Source of the DNA: Hyperoodon ampullatus | Lineage: Eukaryota > Chordata > Mammalia > Artiodactyla > Ziphiidae | Reading direction: 5' to 3' | DNA: 64,000 nucleotides | Assembly: GCA_949752795.1 (NCBI GenBank) | Contig: OX457072.1 | Coordinates: 3,348,001-3,412,000, forward strand | Shown here: positions 12,330 through 23,375 of the stretch, piece after piece | How the letters are laid out: each line of letters begins with the position of its first letter | Position numbering within the stretch: the stretch's first letter is position 1 | Notes under the pieces: model-generated | What the model was told of the DNA's origin: nothing | The model's input: only the letters and a program-made list of their open reading frames with translations | Databases searched by the model: none | Position numbers and translations under genes: made by a program

Positions 12330-13560
12330 TTTCCACGCCCACCTCCACCCTCCGCCGCGCGCGGGTCCAGGTCCCGGGAGGCGGCGACGAGTCCCTCCCG
12401 CGCGGGCGTCTCCGGGCCCAGAAGGCGCTGGAAGCCGAGGGCGCCGCGCTCCCCTCGCCGGGAACCGCGCTCCGGCTGCTACTAATTCAGGGGAGGATGT
12501 CAACCAGACTCTGCAGTGACTTGCAACTTAGAAGGTAAAAGCTCTTAGGTTTGGTGCGGGTGGAGGAGAGCACGGCCACCCTGGTGACCGGGACAGAAAG
12601 ACCGCGACGTCGTGCGCTCGCTTCGAGGCGTTTCGCGCCCGTGACTTTGCGCCCCGGTGCCCGCCCAGCGCCGGTGTGCGCGGCCCGGGGCGAATCGGGC
12701 TCGAAGGGTTTCCCTTTTGTATAGTTCAGGAGAGGGCCTGCCGCGCGGGGACCTCAGAAGGTCCAAACGTGACGTCCGGGACTGACTCTCCTCCGAGGCG
12801 GGGAGGGCATTTGGGTCTCGGCCTGTGACCTTCTGCCGGGGAGAAAGTAAACCCGTAACCTTGCGCCGCGCCCTAGTGAGCTGTGGCCGCGCGGCGCGGC
12901 GCCCGGCGCCCGGGTTCTCGGCCTCGCGGGCGCAGCCGGCGGCGGGAGCAGGGCTTCTCGAAGGGCCACGTCTGTGCGATAGAGGCCCCCAGGCCCGGGG
13001 GCATCCGCGGTGTGACTGAGCCGGCGGGGGCGCTGGCTTCGCCGCGGGCTGGGGCCGAGGGACGGGGTCCGGCCGCGGGGAGCGAGCGGCCCGCGGGGCA
13101 TCTCCCTCCCCACCCCGTCCCGTCGGTCGGGGGGGAGGCGGCGTGTCCGGCGGAGGGTCCCGGGGCGCCGGGCAGGGCTGGAGCGCCATGAGCAGCCCGG
13201 AAGCGGGGTACGCCAGGGACGAGCAGAGCCAGCCCCGGAGCGCGCTGCCCGCCGTGACCACCAGGCTGAGCCTCCTCGGGGACGTGAAGGTGAGGGGCGA
13301 GGCGGCGGCGGGCGGCGGGACGCGGTCCTGGGGCCTCGGGCCGAGCTGAGGGCGAGTCTCCATCCGGCATCTTCGAGGTGTGGCTAAGGCGGAGCGCGGG
13401 CTGCTGGCGCGGGGACCCGGGCCCGCAGGGCACGGAGCTGCGCCGGCCGCCCGGGGAGGCGCCGGGAACGCAGGAGGAAGCGAGAGGAGGGGGCTTCTGC
13501 GGGGGGAAGGCCGGGCTCGGAGAAAGCCGCGTGGCTTGACCACCGCTTGGGTCCGTGGCT
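12330..13560. promoter_or_regulatory. CpG-rich island around the 5' end of the SOX17-like copy
   Basis: CpG-dense sequence begins near 12330 and covers the leader and exon 1 of the SOX17-like pseudogene. Retained CpG density suggests long-term germline undermethylation, which in turn suggests residual promoter activity. No TATA box is seen, and the CCAAT box of SOX17 is not preserved at the matching place. Confidence 0.5.
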
Positions 13561-15480
13561 CTACCTCTGAGAACTCGCTTGTGCCGCGAATTTTACACGT
13601 AGGGAAACAACTGGCAGGTGCAGAATCGTCTTGGAGGCGCGAGATGAAATGAGGCCCAAGATCAAACTGTTCACCATCTCCAGGTGTACATGAGAAAGAA
13701 TACAAAATTTTGCGGTCTTGGGAAAGGTTTTCAAGGTGTCCTCTAATCAGGCAAGGTTCTGTACAAAAGAAAACTCGAACGCTTTTATTCCAAGTTTTCA
13801 AACAGGGAGCTGATTCCTTCTTTATTTTTTCAGGGAAGAAATTTAGAGACTTAGATAAGACTGCCGATCATTAACAAAGCTGGAAATGCATTCAACAGTA
13901 CCTTTCAGAAAAACGTGCAAAGCTTTAAATTTCAAGTGATACAGGCTTCTGTCTTGAGGTCTGTTTTCGATGCTGAAGTTGGTGTTTGAAAAGCCAGGAG
14001 ACGTGGCCTCTAGCTGTGAGGGCTTCAAGCTCATTCTGCTTTCAGTCTTCCCAAGTTGAGGGAGAGCTGGCTTTTCTTTTCTTTTTTAAAGAAGGAATAA
14101 AATGGCCAGGCTTTATTTTCATCTTACCAATGCAAAATCATTTGTCTTCTGCGTAAATAGCGTCATTAAAATTTTTAATTTCCTCTTTGTTTCATAAAAA
14201 AATTTAAGCAGAACATCAAGGGAAAACTAGTGACCGCTTCCCAGACCTGTTTTCCCTTGCACTCGTTTTCTCTGCATACACAATCATAAAGACTCGCAGG
14301 GTTTCCTCTCCCCTCCACCCCCACTAAGTGGGATCACATTTCCCTACTAGTCTGCAGCTTGCCTTTTCAGATGTATTTCTGTATGGTGTTCCTGTGCTCC
14401 TAGAAGCTGAGCCTCTGTTTACCTGGTTGGTGGTCTCCGCTCTTCTGCGGGGTCAGGCCCACTTGTCCCGTCTCCAGTCCCATGTAAGTTTGTATGTTGG
14501 CTAATCCTTTCATGTACAATTACAGTCCTAAGGCTCCCTCACACTCATGCAAAGACTGAGTTTGTGAACATGAACGGAGAGGACCTGCATTTAAAATAGA
14601 GCGGACCCGGTCGGTGGGAGAGCACATCTCACCCGAGACGAAAGAGGTAGAAACCGTGCGCGTCCCAGGTGCAATCTTTAACAGGACCGGTTCTTTCCGT
14701 ATCGGATCCCAGGGGTGCTGGCAGCCCAGCGGTGGATAGAAAACCCCGCCGGCGGTCCTCGCTCCTGGTCACCGTCCCTAAGTTGCCCGCCTTTCGGGGG
14801 CAGGGGTTGGCCTGCCGGGGGGCTTCGCTGGCCCTTCCAGGACCCTAGTATCTCCGTACTGAGCCCGCGTCCCGTGAAGCCGATTCGGTCGCGGTGGGTG
14901 AAATCGGCCGCAGCACACACTGGCTGGCGGAGTCCTGGTGTTCCTGGTCAGGCAAAATGGTTAATATTAACCTCCACACGGTCTTCACTCGGATGATGGC
15001 GTGTGCGGAGCGCCGCTTTGCCTGCCTCCCGCCGGCTCGAGGGAGGCCCGCGCTCTGAGGGTCCGGGAGCGACTCGTTCCGCAGCTAGGCGGGCGCGGGC
15101 GGAGGGGCGGCCTTCCTGGAGGAGGTGGCGCTGCGCTGGGCCCTGCAGGACCGGCCGGGCGACGGGACCGATCCCCCCGTCCCTGCCAGGCTCTGGGCGC
15201 GCCCCCGCTCGACGGCTACCCGCTGCCCACGCCCGACACGTCCCCGCTCGACGGCGTGGAGCTCGACCCCGCCTTCTTCGCCGCGCCGCTGCCCGGGGAC
15301 CGTCCAGCCGCCGAGCCCCTGCACCCGCGGCGGGGCCCGGAGCCCGCGCGCCCCGCGGTGCCGGGGGCCTCCTGGCGCCCCCCAGCGTCCCGCACACGAA
15401 CTGCGGCGCGATGGGCTCCGGATGCCGCCGCCGCCGCCGCCGCCGCCCCCGCCCGAGGCGCTGCCCGCAGAATCCCCGCG
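12960..15480 (+). pseudogene. SOX17-like duplicated (unprocessed) pseudogene
   Basis: It matches SOX17 from the 5' leader (GGCCACGTCTGTGCG, about 12963) through exon 1 and the middle of exon 2, in the same orientation about 10 kb downstream. The ATG at 13188 opens a 53-codon frame. That frame keeps the SOX17 N-terminus up to about residue 50, with an in-frame 27 bp deletion, then hits TGA at 13347. The HMG half in exon 1 (about 13350-13442) is scrambled and no GTGAGT donor remains. An acceptor-like CGCAG survives at 15080-15084. Exon 2 homology (about 15085-15480) has a one-base deletion in the HMG half near 15112. It keeps a gap-free 130 bp transactivation block at 15183-15312, and lacks the poly-alanine run and the EFEQYL motif. 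The intron-like spacer shows it is not a retrocopy. It cannot encode a DNA-binding SOX protein. Confidence 0.88.
13443..15080 (+). other. Expanded intron-like spacer of the SOX17-like copy
   Basis: About 1.6 kb separates the two exon-like parts, against 586 bp in SOX17. The middle (13650-14590) is AT-rich with no clear match to the SOX17 intron, so it probably holds inserted sequence. From 14590 to 15080 the DNA is GC- and CpG-rich again. No other gene is recognised. Confidence 0.5.
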
Positions 15481-15559
15481 GAGCGCTCAGCTGCCGTGTT
15501 GGCTTGAGGGCCTGGGCTCTGTCCTCGGAGTTCCGTTGCCGTCACCGTGAACTACAGCC

Positions 15560-16970
15560 GTCACAGTCTATGAAAGTTTCCTATCTTCCTCAGGATGAAC
15601 GTTCCGGTAGGAACAAGGGTTACCACTGTTACCACCTCAAAGGAGGCGGCGCAAGCCGGGCTCTGCTTCAGTGTACGTACAGCCCGCCTTCCCCCATTTT
15701 CTGTTTATGCACCTTATTCTGATCTGAAAGTGTGATTATTTTTATAAAGTGAAACATTAATGAACCGGGTAGAAAGCACTTTTTTCTTCTAAAGTCATCT
15801 CATCCCAGTTGGTTTTAAACATTTAACATTTATTGTGTATCTTCTGCATTTCAAATCACTGGTCCTAGACTTCTTGGTTATTGACGCCTGTAAATTTGTA
15901 AACGAAGCTTAAAAAGATTCTCCGTATATGGAGGTTTTATATTCTTCCGCACAATTAAGTTGCGGCTGTGTCAGTCGGGGTCCCTCAGGAGACAGATGGC
16001 ATAATTCAAATGCTGAATGGAGAAAGATCACGGAGAAAACAGAGCGTTTATATAGGGGACTCCGCAGAGACGCTGGCAGCTTCCTAAGTCGGGCAGTAGC
16101 TCAGAGCGTCATCCATCAGCTGTGCCTGGGAAGAGGGAGAGGCAGTTGCTGGAGCCCAGGGTAATGGTAGCCTTAGGGGTCCTGCCAGCCAGCGGCTCTG
16201 GCTTGGGGAAGAGGAATGAAGCTAGGCCAGTTAGAGCCCAGCGGGATGGGGCCAGAAAATAGATCCTGGGAAAAAATCCCGTTGCTCTCCCGACTTTCGG
16301 ATAGTACCTCTCCTTGGCCAGACCTGACTACAGAACTAGCGGACACAGGGCCTGTGGATGCTGCCACGGGGAGGGGGCGGCGCCCACGTCTCCTGGGGTA
16401 GAAAAGTCCAGGCTTTCCTAGAATCAGCTCCACAGAAGGGAGTTCAGCACAGCACTTCAGACTGAAGTGGATAAAACTGACTGCCATACTGTGTGTGTGA
16501 AATGTAACGGATGGCAGGAAGGAATCTTAGCTAGCTGCTACCGTTCTCAACCTCAGGGATCCCGCTCATGATGCGGAGGGAGACACCCGGTGGAGTGCAG
16601 GTGAAGCCATCGCCATGGGGATAGAGCAGGGCCACCAGGGAACCCACGTTCCAGGTGACAGCACTGAGCCTGAGTGTCCAGGCTCCTGGGAGAGAGTGAG
16701 CCAGACCTGTGAACTCTTCAGTTACGTGAGCAGATGCAAGTCGTTTACTGTTTAAGCCCCTTGGTGTTGCTTTTCTTCTCGCTTGGAACCCAGGGATTCC
16801 TAACACATACCCCGGGGGAAGGCAGGCTGAAGATAGGACGGCCCATTCCTCTGCTTGTCAGAGGGAAGTACCGAATGTGGGGAGCCCAGGGCAGCAGCAG
16901 CAGCACGTGCCTTGCCTCAGAGCTTGTTAGCAATGCAGAGTCACAGGCCAGGGCGCCTCGTCTGCATCCG
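15560..16970. other. Unique intergenic sequence
   Basis: No gene or confident repeat recognised. Confidence 0.35.
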
Positions 16971-16979
16971 GTCTGGTCT

Positions 16980-17115
16980 AGAGCAGAGCTTCTCAAACGT
17001 GAGTGCGCTTGCCTCTCGGTCAATAAAATGCAAATTCTGACTGAGGAGGGCCGAGACTGCGTCTCTAACAAATCCCCAGACAAGGCCGACACACCCCACT
17101 TGGAGTGTCCGATCC
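16980..17115. repeat. MER5-class hAT-Charlie DNA transposon fragment
   Basis: Begins GAGCTTCTCAAACGTGAGTG and includes AAAATGCAAATTCTGACTGA and TCTCTAACAAATCCCCAGAC, the order seen in MER5-type elements. It is diverged. Confidence 0.6.
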
Positions 17116-17855
17116 TAGATCCCTTATCCACACTGACTTCTTAGGGACCGTTCACGACTTACAACATGTCAAGTTCAGGAGCAAACACAGAGTCACTTCA
17201 GAAGAGCCACTGGACAGATCTGGCTCGTTTTTGCCTAGTGGCCACATCTGCCCCGCTCTTTGCCTCCCCACACAGCCTGCCCCTTACAGCTCGCTGTGGT
17301 TATCTTGCTTGTCTCCAAAGTCCTGTAAATGGTCGACTTAGAAGCACAGGTGTGATAGCACTGGGGAAACATGATGCTGGCTGAAGGCACCAGGGCAATG
17401 AACAGGGAGTATCTGGACTGCCAAGGCTGCGAACCTGACGGACTTGAGCTGGCACAGCCCTGGTGTTGGAATCATCCCCCCACCCACTGGGCATTTCCAC
17501 TGATCTCACCCCAACTTCGTCATTGTTTAACACTGCACGAATCAATTTCTTGTTTGCTTGTTTCTTACTAGATTACAGTCAGGCATTTCCTGTAGTACAA
17601 CGTATGAGAATTCATACCTTCTAAACCTTCTGAGTCCACCGCCTTCCACAAGCCAGTGATTACCAAAGGGAGCTGCACTGTACAATCAGTCTTTCAGAAG
17701 GAAGACTGAGGCTTGATCTCCCCCTAAGAGATTCTAACCAAATTGGTTTGGCCTGCAGTCAGGGTGTTTACAATTTCTAAATCTGTTGGGGTGATTCTGA
17801 TCATGGCTAGGAAACAGATGAAAATACTGACATCAGAGCTACCCGAGAAGTCAGT
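17116..17855. other. Unique intergenic sequence
   Basis: No gene recognised. Old DNA-transposon remnants are possible near 17660-17800 but not certain. Confidence 0.3.
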
Positions 17856-17940
17856 TATTTATGTATTTATTTCATTGAATAAATTTAAATAAATAAATTT
17901 CATTTAAATAATTTAAATAAATTTAAATTGAATTTCTATT
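17856..17940. repeat. AT-rich low-complexity tract (TTTA/AAAT)
   Basis: Interleaved ATTTATTT and TAAATAAAT units form a partly self-complementary AT-rich run. Confidence 0.75.
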
Positions 17941-18120
17941 AAATGCCAGGCACCCCACTGTTTCCAAAGATGAACAAAGCTACATTCCCTGTTCTCAAGG
18001 AGCTTGTGGTTTTATGTGTGGGAAAGGCATGTAGATAAAGAATTGTTAATGTGTGGTCAGTGCAATAAAGTGTTGTCATGGCAGAAAGCAGAGTGATGGA
18101 CGCTGTGTGAAGGGGCATGG
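17941..18120 (-). repeat. L2 LINE fragment, antisense
   Basis: AAATGCCAGGCACCCCACTG, then a GATGAACAAAGC and CTCAAGGAGCTTGTGG order, is the antisense L2 3' end. Confidence 0.6.
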
Positions 18121-18129
18121 ATTAAAAAT

Positions 18130-21100
18130 AATAATAGCTGACCTGCACTGAGCACTTCCTATGGATGCAGAGGCCCCAGGGAAGAGCTGATGTTTACCTG
18201 AGGCCTTGCAGGAAGAGGCGGCCAAGTGGGGAAGGTGGGTCGGGGTGGAGAAGGTATTTCTGAGTCCAGGTTGGGGGAGGTGGGGATGAGAGGGTGAGGA
18301 AACTCGGGGAGGTGACTTCTGTTTTTTTTGTAAAATCAGGGTGGAGTCGAGACCTGAGAGGATGGTAGGGGTGCGGCGAAGGGTGGAGCCCTGGATTTGA
18401 GAAGAGCAGCAGCTCCAGGCAGAGAGCCTCCGTGCACTGTTGAAGGCCCAGATGGGACGGGGTTCCACAGACTGGGTTCCATCTTCAGGGCTACGTGCAC
18501 AGAGCTCCAGTGTAGACACAGAGAAATGCGACAGGAGGATGCTTTCAAAGCTGGGCTTTTGGAAGCCGTGGGGAAGACAGACAAGACGGCCAGGGAGTGT
18601 TGGTCAGATTTTGGCTGGAAGGTTTACTGGAGATGGGTATGGAGGAAATGAGGTCTGGAGAGAGCTGTTAGGCTTGGGGAAAAAAAAAAAAAAAAAAGCA
18701 AAAAAGAAAAGAATAAAAAACCATGAAGGAGAAGCCAGAATGCTAGGGGAATCAGAAGGGACTTCCAAGATGCTATAGGATATGGGTCAGGGTGCTGCTA
18801 GTGAGCCAGATGGGGCTGCTGGAGCGGGGAGGTGAAGGGCGCCGGGGCTGTGCAGCCAGGGGACCTGGGCCGGACCCCGCATGGTCACTGGAACCCCGCA
18901 GGGGGAGCGGAGGAGGGAGGGCTGAACCCTCTCAGTGCAGAGTTCCTGAGCCCCCGCCAGCTGGTGGGAGTGGATTTAGTCATGTCACCCGGGGTATAAA
19001 GGAGGGAAGTTAGAACCGAAGGCAAGGAGCTTGCCATTGAAATGCAAAATGGAGCGATGGTGAAACAGGAAAACCCCGCTCAGACTGGAGCAGACTTAGG
19101 AAGACGTGGCAGCAATTCCTAGTGATAGAAGCAAGTTTCCCACCTGCCCCTGGAAACCTGGGGCTGGATGTGTTGAGTTTAGGGGCAAAAGATCCAGAGT
19201 TCAGACATGTTGCCCACAGCAACAACAGCTCAAGGCCAAGCAAAGGAGGTCTCATCAATTTTGTCATCAGGGACGGGTTTACAGATAAGTGTTGTGAGCA
19301 GTGTCCTGCTTTTGAGAACTTCCTGTTTGAAATAATTGTTCTTGATCACTAGGTGCTAAACCTGAAAAATCATTATTAACAAAACTATTTTTCCCCCTCC
19401 TATCAGCTCCGTATTGATAGCTGAGGCAAAGCCTCGGGCTTTGGTTAGCGTTCTGCTCAGCCCGGAAGGGGCCTGACTTCCCACCCTTGACCTCCAGAGA
19501 GATCCTTTTATTCCTAATATTGAGCAACTCTGCCCAGGTTCCTTGAGACTGCTGTACAGGCATAAGGATGATGCCCTGTGTCAAGATGGGCGCTACTGAC
19601 CTGAGGTCTAACGGCAGGTTCAGAAAGGCTGTGGCTTCTGCAGAGTTTCCCAGGAGGGAGGAGAGCCCTGCAGGGACATGGAAACGTGGGTTCTCTCCAA
19701 TCCTCCTTCTCCAGAGAAGTGTCACAGTCTCCAAAAATACTGCCCCAGAGACCTGAGAGGTGCACCCCTGCAGAGACAGACAGCCACCCAAGGACCTTCA
19801 AAGCCAGAGGCCACGATCCACGCATCCCCGGACAGGAGCATCCCCCATCCCCGACCCCCAGCGGCCGGCGCCACGCCTCACTCTGGGGTTCATTACTAAG
19901 GGCTGAGACGTCTAAGGGCCAGAGAAAGGGAGCCTCCCAAGTGGGCCCCGCATCCGGTGCCACTCACGCCACTCAGGAGAACCCGAAGGCTGTCCCCAGC
20001 GGTCCCCTGCGCTGGATCACTGCGTGGCTTGCCCGCCCCTCCACCCCCAGACCCAGTGGGGTGCACGGCCCCGCTCCTCCAGGGGAGCCTCCGGGCCGCC
20101 AGCCTCTGGCATTACTCATCTCGCTTGGCCCGGCTTGAAAGCGTGAACAATCTCTTCCAGGCAGTCCCCGTTCTCACTTCCCTCTGCCCAGAGGGCCCCT
20201 CCTCGCGTCTGACCCGTTGGGGTCAACATCCTCTCCGGCCGACCCGCCCCGCTTCCTCCCTGGGGCCGCGCTCCAGCCTGTTTTCTTGGTTCGGGGGCTC
20301 CCGGAGAAGTGTTTCCTCTGCCCCCCTCCACGATCGTGTCCGACGAGCTGGCGTCAGGGTCTTGGGTTATTGGGGACTTGAGAGCCTAGAGATGGGGGGA
20401 ACCGTGGGGAGAGGCGTTCCGGGAGAGGCTGGGAGCAGAGAAGCCCATCTGGGAAGCCGGGTAAAGGGGGCCCAGAGGAGGGACCAGCCCGAGGCGGTGC
20501 GGAGGGCTTGTGAGGGGCTCTGAGGAGAGTCAGGGCAAGCTGCTGCCGTGGTGGCCAGGGCCCAGGCGGACAGGTGGGTCGCAGCCCAGGGAGACCACTG
20601 TCACCCAACCGCTCAGAACGTCTTTTTCCTCTTCTACAAAATGTGGATAATAGAGACTACCTGCAGAGTCATTGCAAGGGGTAGGAGTACTTGTAGCGTG
20701 CTGAGCCGAGTGATGGGATTAGGAGGACATCTGTGTCCCTCGGACCTGGTGTATCCTTGTGGGTTGAGGCAGAGGGTCTGCACCAAACCCCGTGGCCCGA
20801 GCCTATAGTGACCAGGTAACTGACCAGTCTTATTTCCCTGGGATACAAACGCAGAATACTTTTGTGTTTCTCTCCAAGTATGGCTTCGATGATGCTCTCT
20901 TAAATTCTCCCTGACTCGCTGTTTAATGAATTCTTGGGACGAGTTTATTATTTCTAGTTACGTTTAGTTGTTAAAATCTAACCCGTTTTACTTATTTGGA
21001 GAAAGAAGAATGTAAAAGGTCAATTCACTGTAAAGCTTCACTCTTAGTTGAAATCTTATCCCTTCCATGCTCCTCCCCGAGGGCTTAAGCAGGGACCCTA

Positions 21101-22050
21101 TCTCGGTCGTGGAGGAGGGTCCTGGTTGTCTCACAGATACGCCCTCTCGAAGGCCAGCTCCTGCTGTGTGTGTTGGGGCCGGGGCAGTGTGGAGGAAGGA
21201 GGGCGAACGGGACCGAAGCCTTTGTACTTACCTGGCCACTGTTGGAGCTATCTCTCTGGTGCTCCTCCGGAAATCATTTACTGGTTTAAAAGCCCCAGCA
21301 CCACAGGGTTTGGCTCTCTCCTGGGCCACAGGGAAGGCACAGAGGCGGGGCCTCCACCCTGCCTCCTTGCCTGAGTGGGAGATGGATTGTGGGTGGAAGC
21401 ATCCACATCCACTCTCCTCGTAACCCCTGCCCTGGGCAGTGAACCCACAGACTCACCGGGAAGGCAGCTTTCTCTACGGTGCAGCAACAAGAGGGCTGAG
21501 GCACTCTGCATGGTGCCCACTTGGCCCAGGGACCTTCATGCATCTATGGAGTTCATGAGATTACCCTGGGCTGCCCCTGCTGCCCGCCTCGCCCTGCCAC
21601 TTCCTGCTACTTCCCCTGGAATTCTCTCTCCCTCTGTTGAGACAAGATCTCAAGTCTGATTCTAAACCAGACGTCAAGCCAAGAACCAGAATTTAACTCT
21701 CCTTTATTACATCCCTTGCAATCTCTGTGTTCCTTTGAAAAATGTATTTCACTTAACATTGTTTATTATGTGATAGGTAAGACACTCAAAATTACATAAT
21801 AAATTGGACACAGGCGATAACAGATACTTGTTCACCACCACTCATCATAAGAAGCAAAACAAGACAGCAAATCTCCTTGCATGAGTACTTTTCAAGCCGG
21901 TGTTTGGGTAATGCTGGACATCGCTTTGTCCACTTTAAAAATAATAGGAATTCAAAGTGGAATTACAGTACATTTGTACCTTACTTTTGGAAAGATTTAT
22001 ATTTTTTAATGATGCACTTCTATCCTAATATGTATATAGAAAAGCAAGGT
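18130..22050. other. Unique sequence with scattered old remnants, no gene
   Basis: Moderately GC-rich (especially 18800-18990 and 19750-20560). It holds an A-rich run at 18680-18720 and a possible MIR-like piece near 20610-20700. Open frames of 100-190 codons in the GC-rich part overlap one another on both strands and show no domain, so I read none as genes. Confidence 0.4.
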
Positions 22051-22114
22051 TCCAAACAGCTGAAACAATCTTGAAGAACAATCACAAAGTTGGAGGAATT
22101 ACATTTCCTGAGTT

Positions 22115-22466
22115 CAGTTGTCTCTCAGTATCCGTGGGGGATTAGTTCCAGGACTTCCCTCGGATTCCAAAATCTGCAGATGCTCAAGTCGCTTATATAA
22201 AATGACATAGTGTTTGTGTATAACCTATGAAATCCTCCCATATATTTTAAATGATCTCTATCTAGATTACTTATAATACTAATATAATGTAAATGTTATG
22301 TAAATAGTTATAAATACAAAGTAAATGCTATGTAAATAGTTGCTAGCACATGGCAAATTCAAGTTTTGCTTTTTGGAACTTGCTGGAATTTTTTTCTTTT
22401 AATATTTTCGTTCTGTGGTTGATGGAATCCGTGGGTGTGAAACCCAAGGATACAGAAGGCCGACTG
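22115..22466 (+). repeat. MER2-like Tigger DNA transposon inserted in L1
   Basis: Starts CAGTTGTCTCTCAGTATCCG and ends CAGAAGGCCGACTG, near-complementary terminal repeats, with the internal MER2 landmark CAAAATCTGCAGATGCTCAA. It is non-autonomous, has no transposase frame, and splits an L1. Confidence 0.85.
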
Positions 22467-22570
22467 TACAAGACTATAGTCTGGTACTGGCATGAGGATA
22501 GACCTATAGATCAATGGAGTAGAATTAAAAGGCCAGAAATAAACCCCTACATCCATTGCCAATTGACTAT

Positions 22571-22865
22571 TTTTTAAAAATATTTATCTATTTATTTATT
22601 TTTGGCCGCGTTGGGTCTTCGTTTCTACGTGGGGGCCTTCTCTAGTTGTGGCAAGAGGGGGCCACCCCCCATCACGGTGCGCGGGCCTCTCACTATCGCG
22701 GCTTCTCCTGTTGCGGAGCACAGGCTCCAGACACGCAGGCTCAGTAGTTGTGGCTCACGGGCCTAGGTGCTCCGCGGCACGTGGGATCCTCCCAGACCAG
22801 GGCTCGAACCCGTGTCCCCTGCATTGGCAGGCAGACTCTCAACCACTGCGCCACCAGGGAAGCCC
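22571..22865 (-). repeat. CHR-type SINE, antisense, in L1
   Basis: Full-length antisense copy: A/T-rich tail at the left, tRNA-related head at the right ending CCACCAGGGAAGCCC. The flanks CCAATTGACTATTTTTT and CCAAATGACTTTTTG look like a decayed target-site duplication. Confidence 0.92.
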
Positions 22866-23375
22866 GCCAAATGACTTTTTGACAAGAGTGCCAAGACCAT
22901 TCAATGAGGAAAGAATAGTCTTTTCAACAAATGGTGCTGGGACAAGAGGTTATCTACATGCAAAGGAATGAAGTTGAATCCTTACCTCACACCATATACA
23001 AAAATTAACCCAAAATGGACCAAAGATTGAAGCAAGAGACCTAAAATTATACAACTTGTAGAAGGAAATATAGGGGTAAATCTATATGATCTTAGAATAG
23101 GCAATGGTTTCTTAGATATGACATCAAAAGCACAAGCAACAAGAACAAATAGATGAATTGGACTTTATCAAAATTAAAAACTTTTGTGTATCAAAAGACA
23201 TTATCCAGAAAGTGAAAAGACAACCTGGGACAAAATATTTGCAAATCGCGTACCTGATAATGGTCCAGTATCAAGACTATATAAAGAACTCTTACAATTT
23301 AACAATAAAAAGACAAATAAAGCAGTTTAAAAATGGACAAAAGATTTGAAGAGACAGATTTGAATATAGAAATAG

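Larger units (their letters stand above)
22052..23375 (+). repeat. L1 LINE (ORF2 3' part), sense, interrupted twice
   Basis: Sense L1 ORF2 sequence runs from about 22052 into 22114, resumes at 22467-22570 (TGGTACTGGCATGAGGATAG) and again at 22866-23375 (ACAAATGGTGCTGGGAC). The gaps are filled by a MER2 element and a CHR SINE. The reading frame is broken many times. Confidence 0.85.

Noticed and set aside
12545..13801. 418-codon minus-strand frame over the SOX17-like copy
   Set aside because: Antisense of duplicated GC-rich sequence; it resembles the equally spurious antisense frame at SOX17.
15001..15507. 168-codon frame over exon 2 of the copy as a functional gene
   Set aside because: It lacks an ATG start, the HMG box and the C-terminus. 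The SOX17-like part is real homology, but the gene is broken.
19514..20608. Several 100-190 codon frames on both strands
   Set aside because: They overlap one another in GC-rich DNA, show no domain, and have no supporting splice or promoter context.
22648..22971. Recurring frames with RLLLLRSTGSRHAGS-like text at many SINEs
   Set aside because: They are translations of antisense CHR SINEs and repeat wherever the SINE does.
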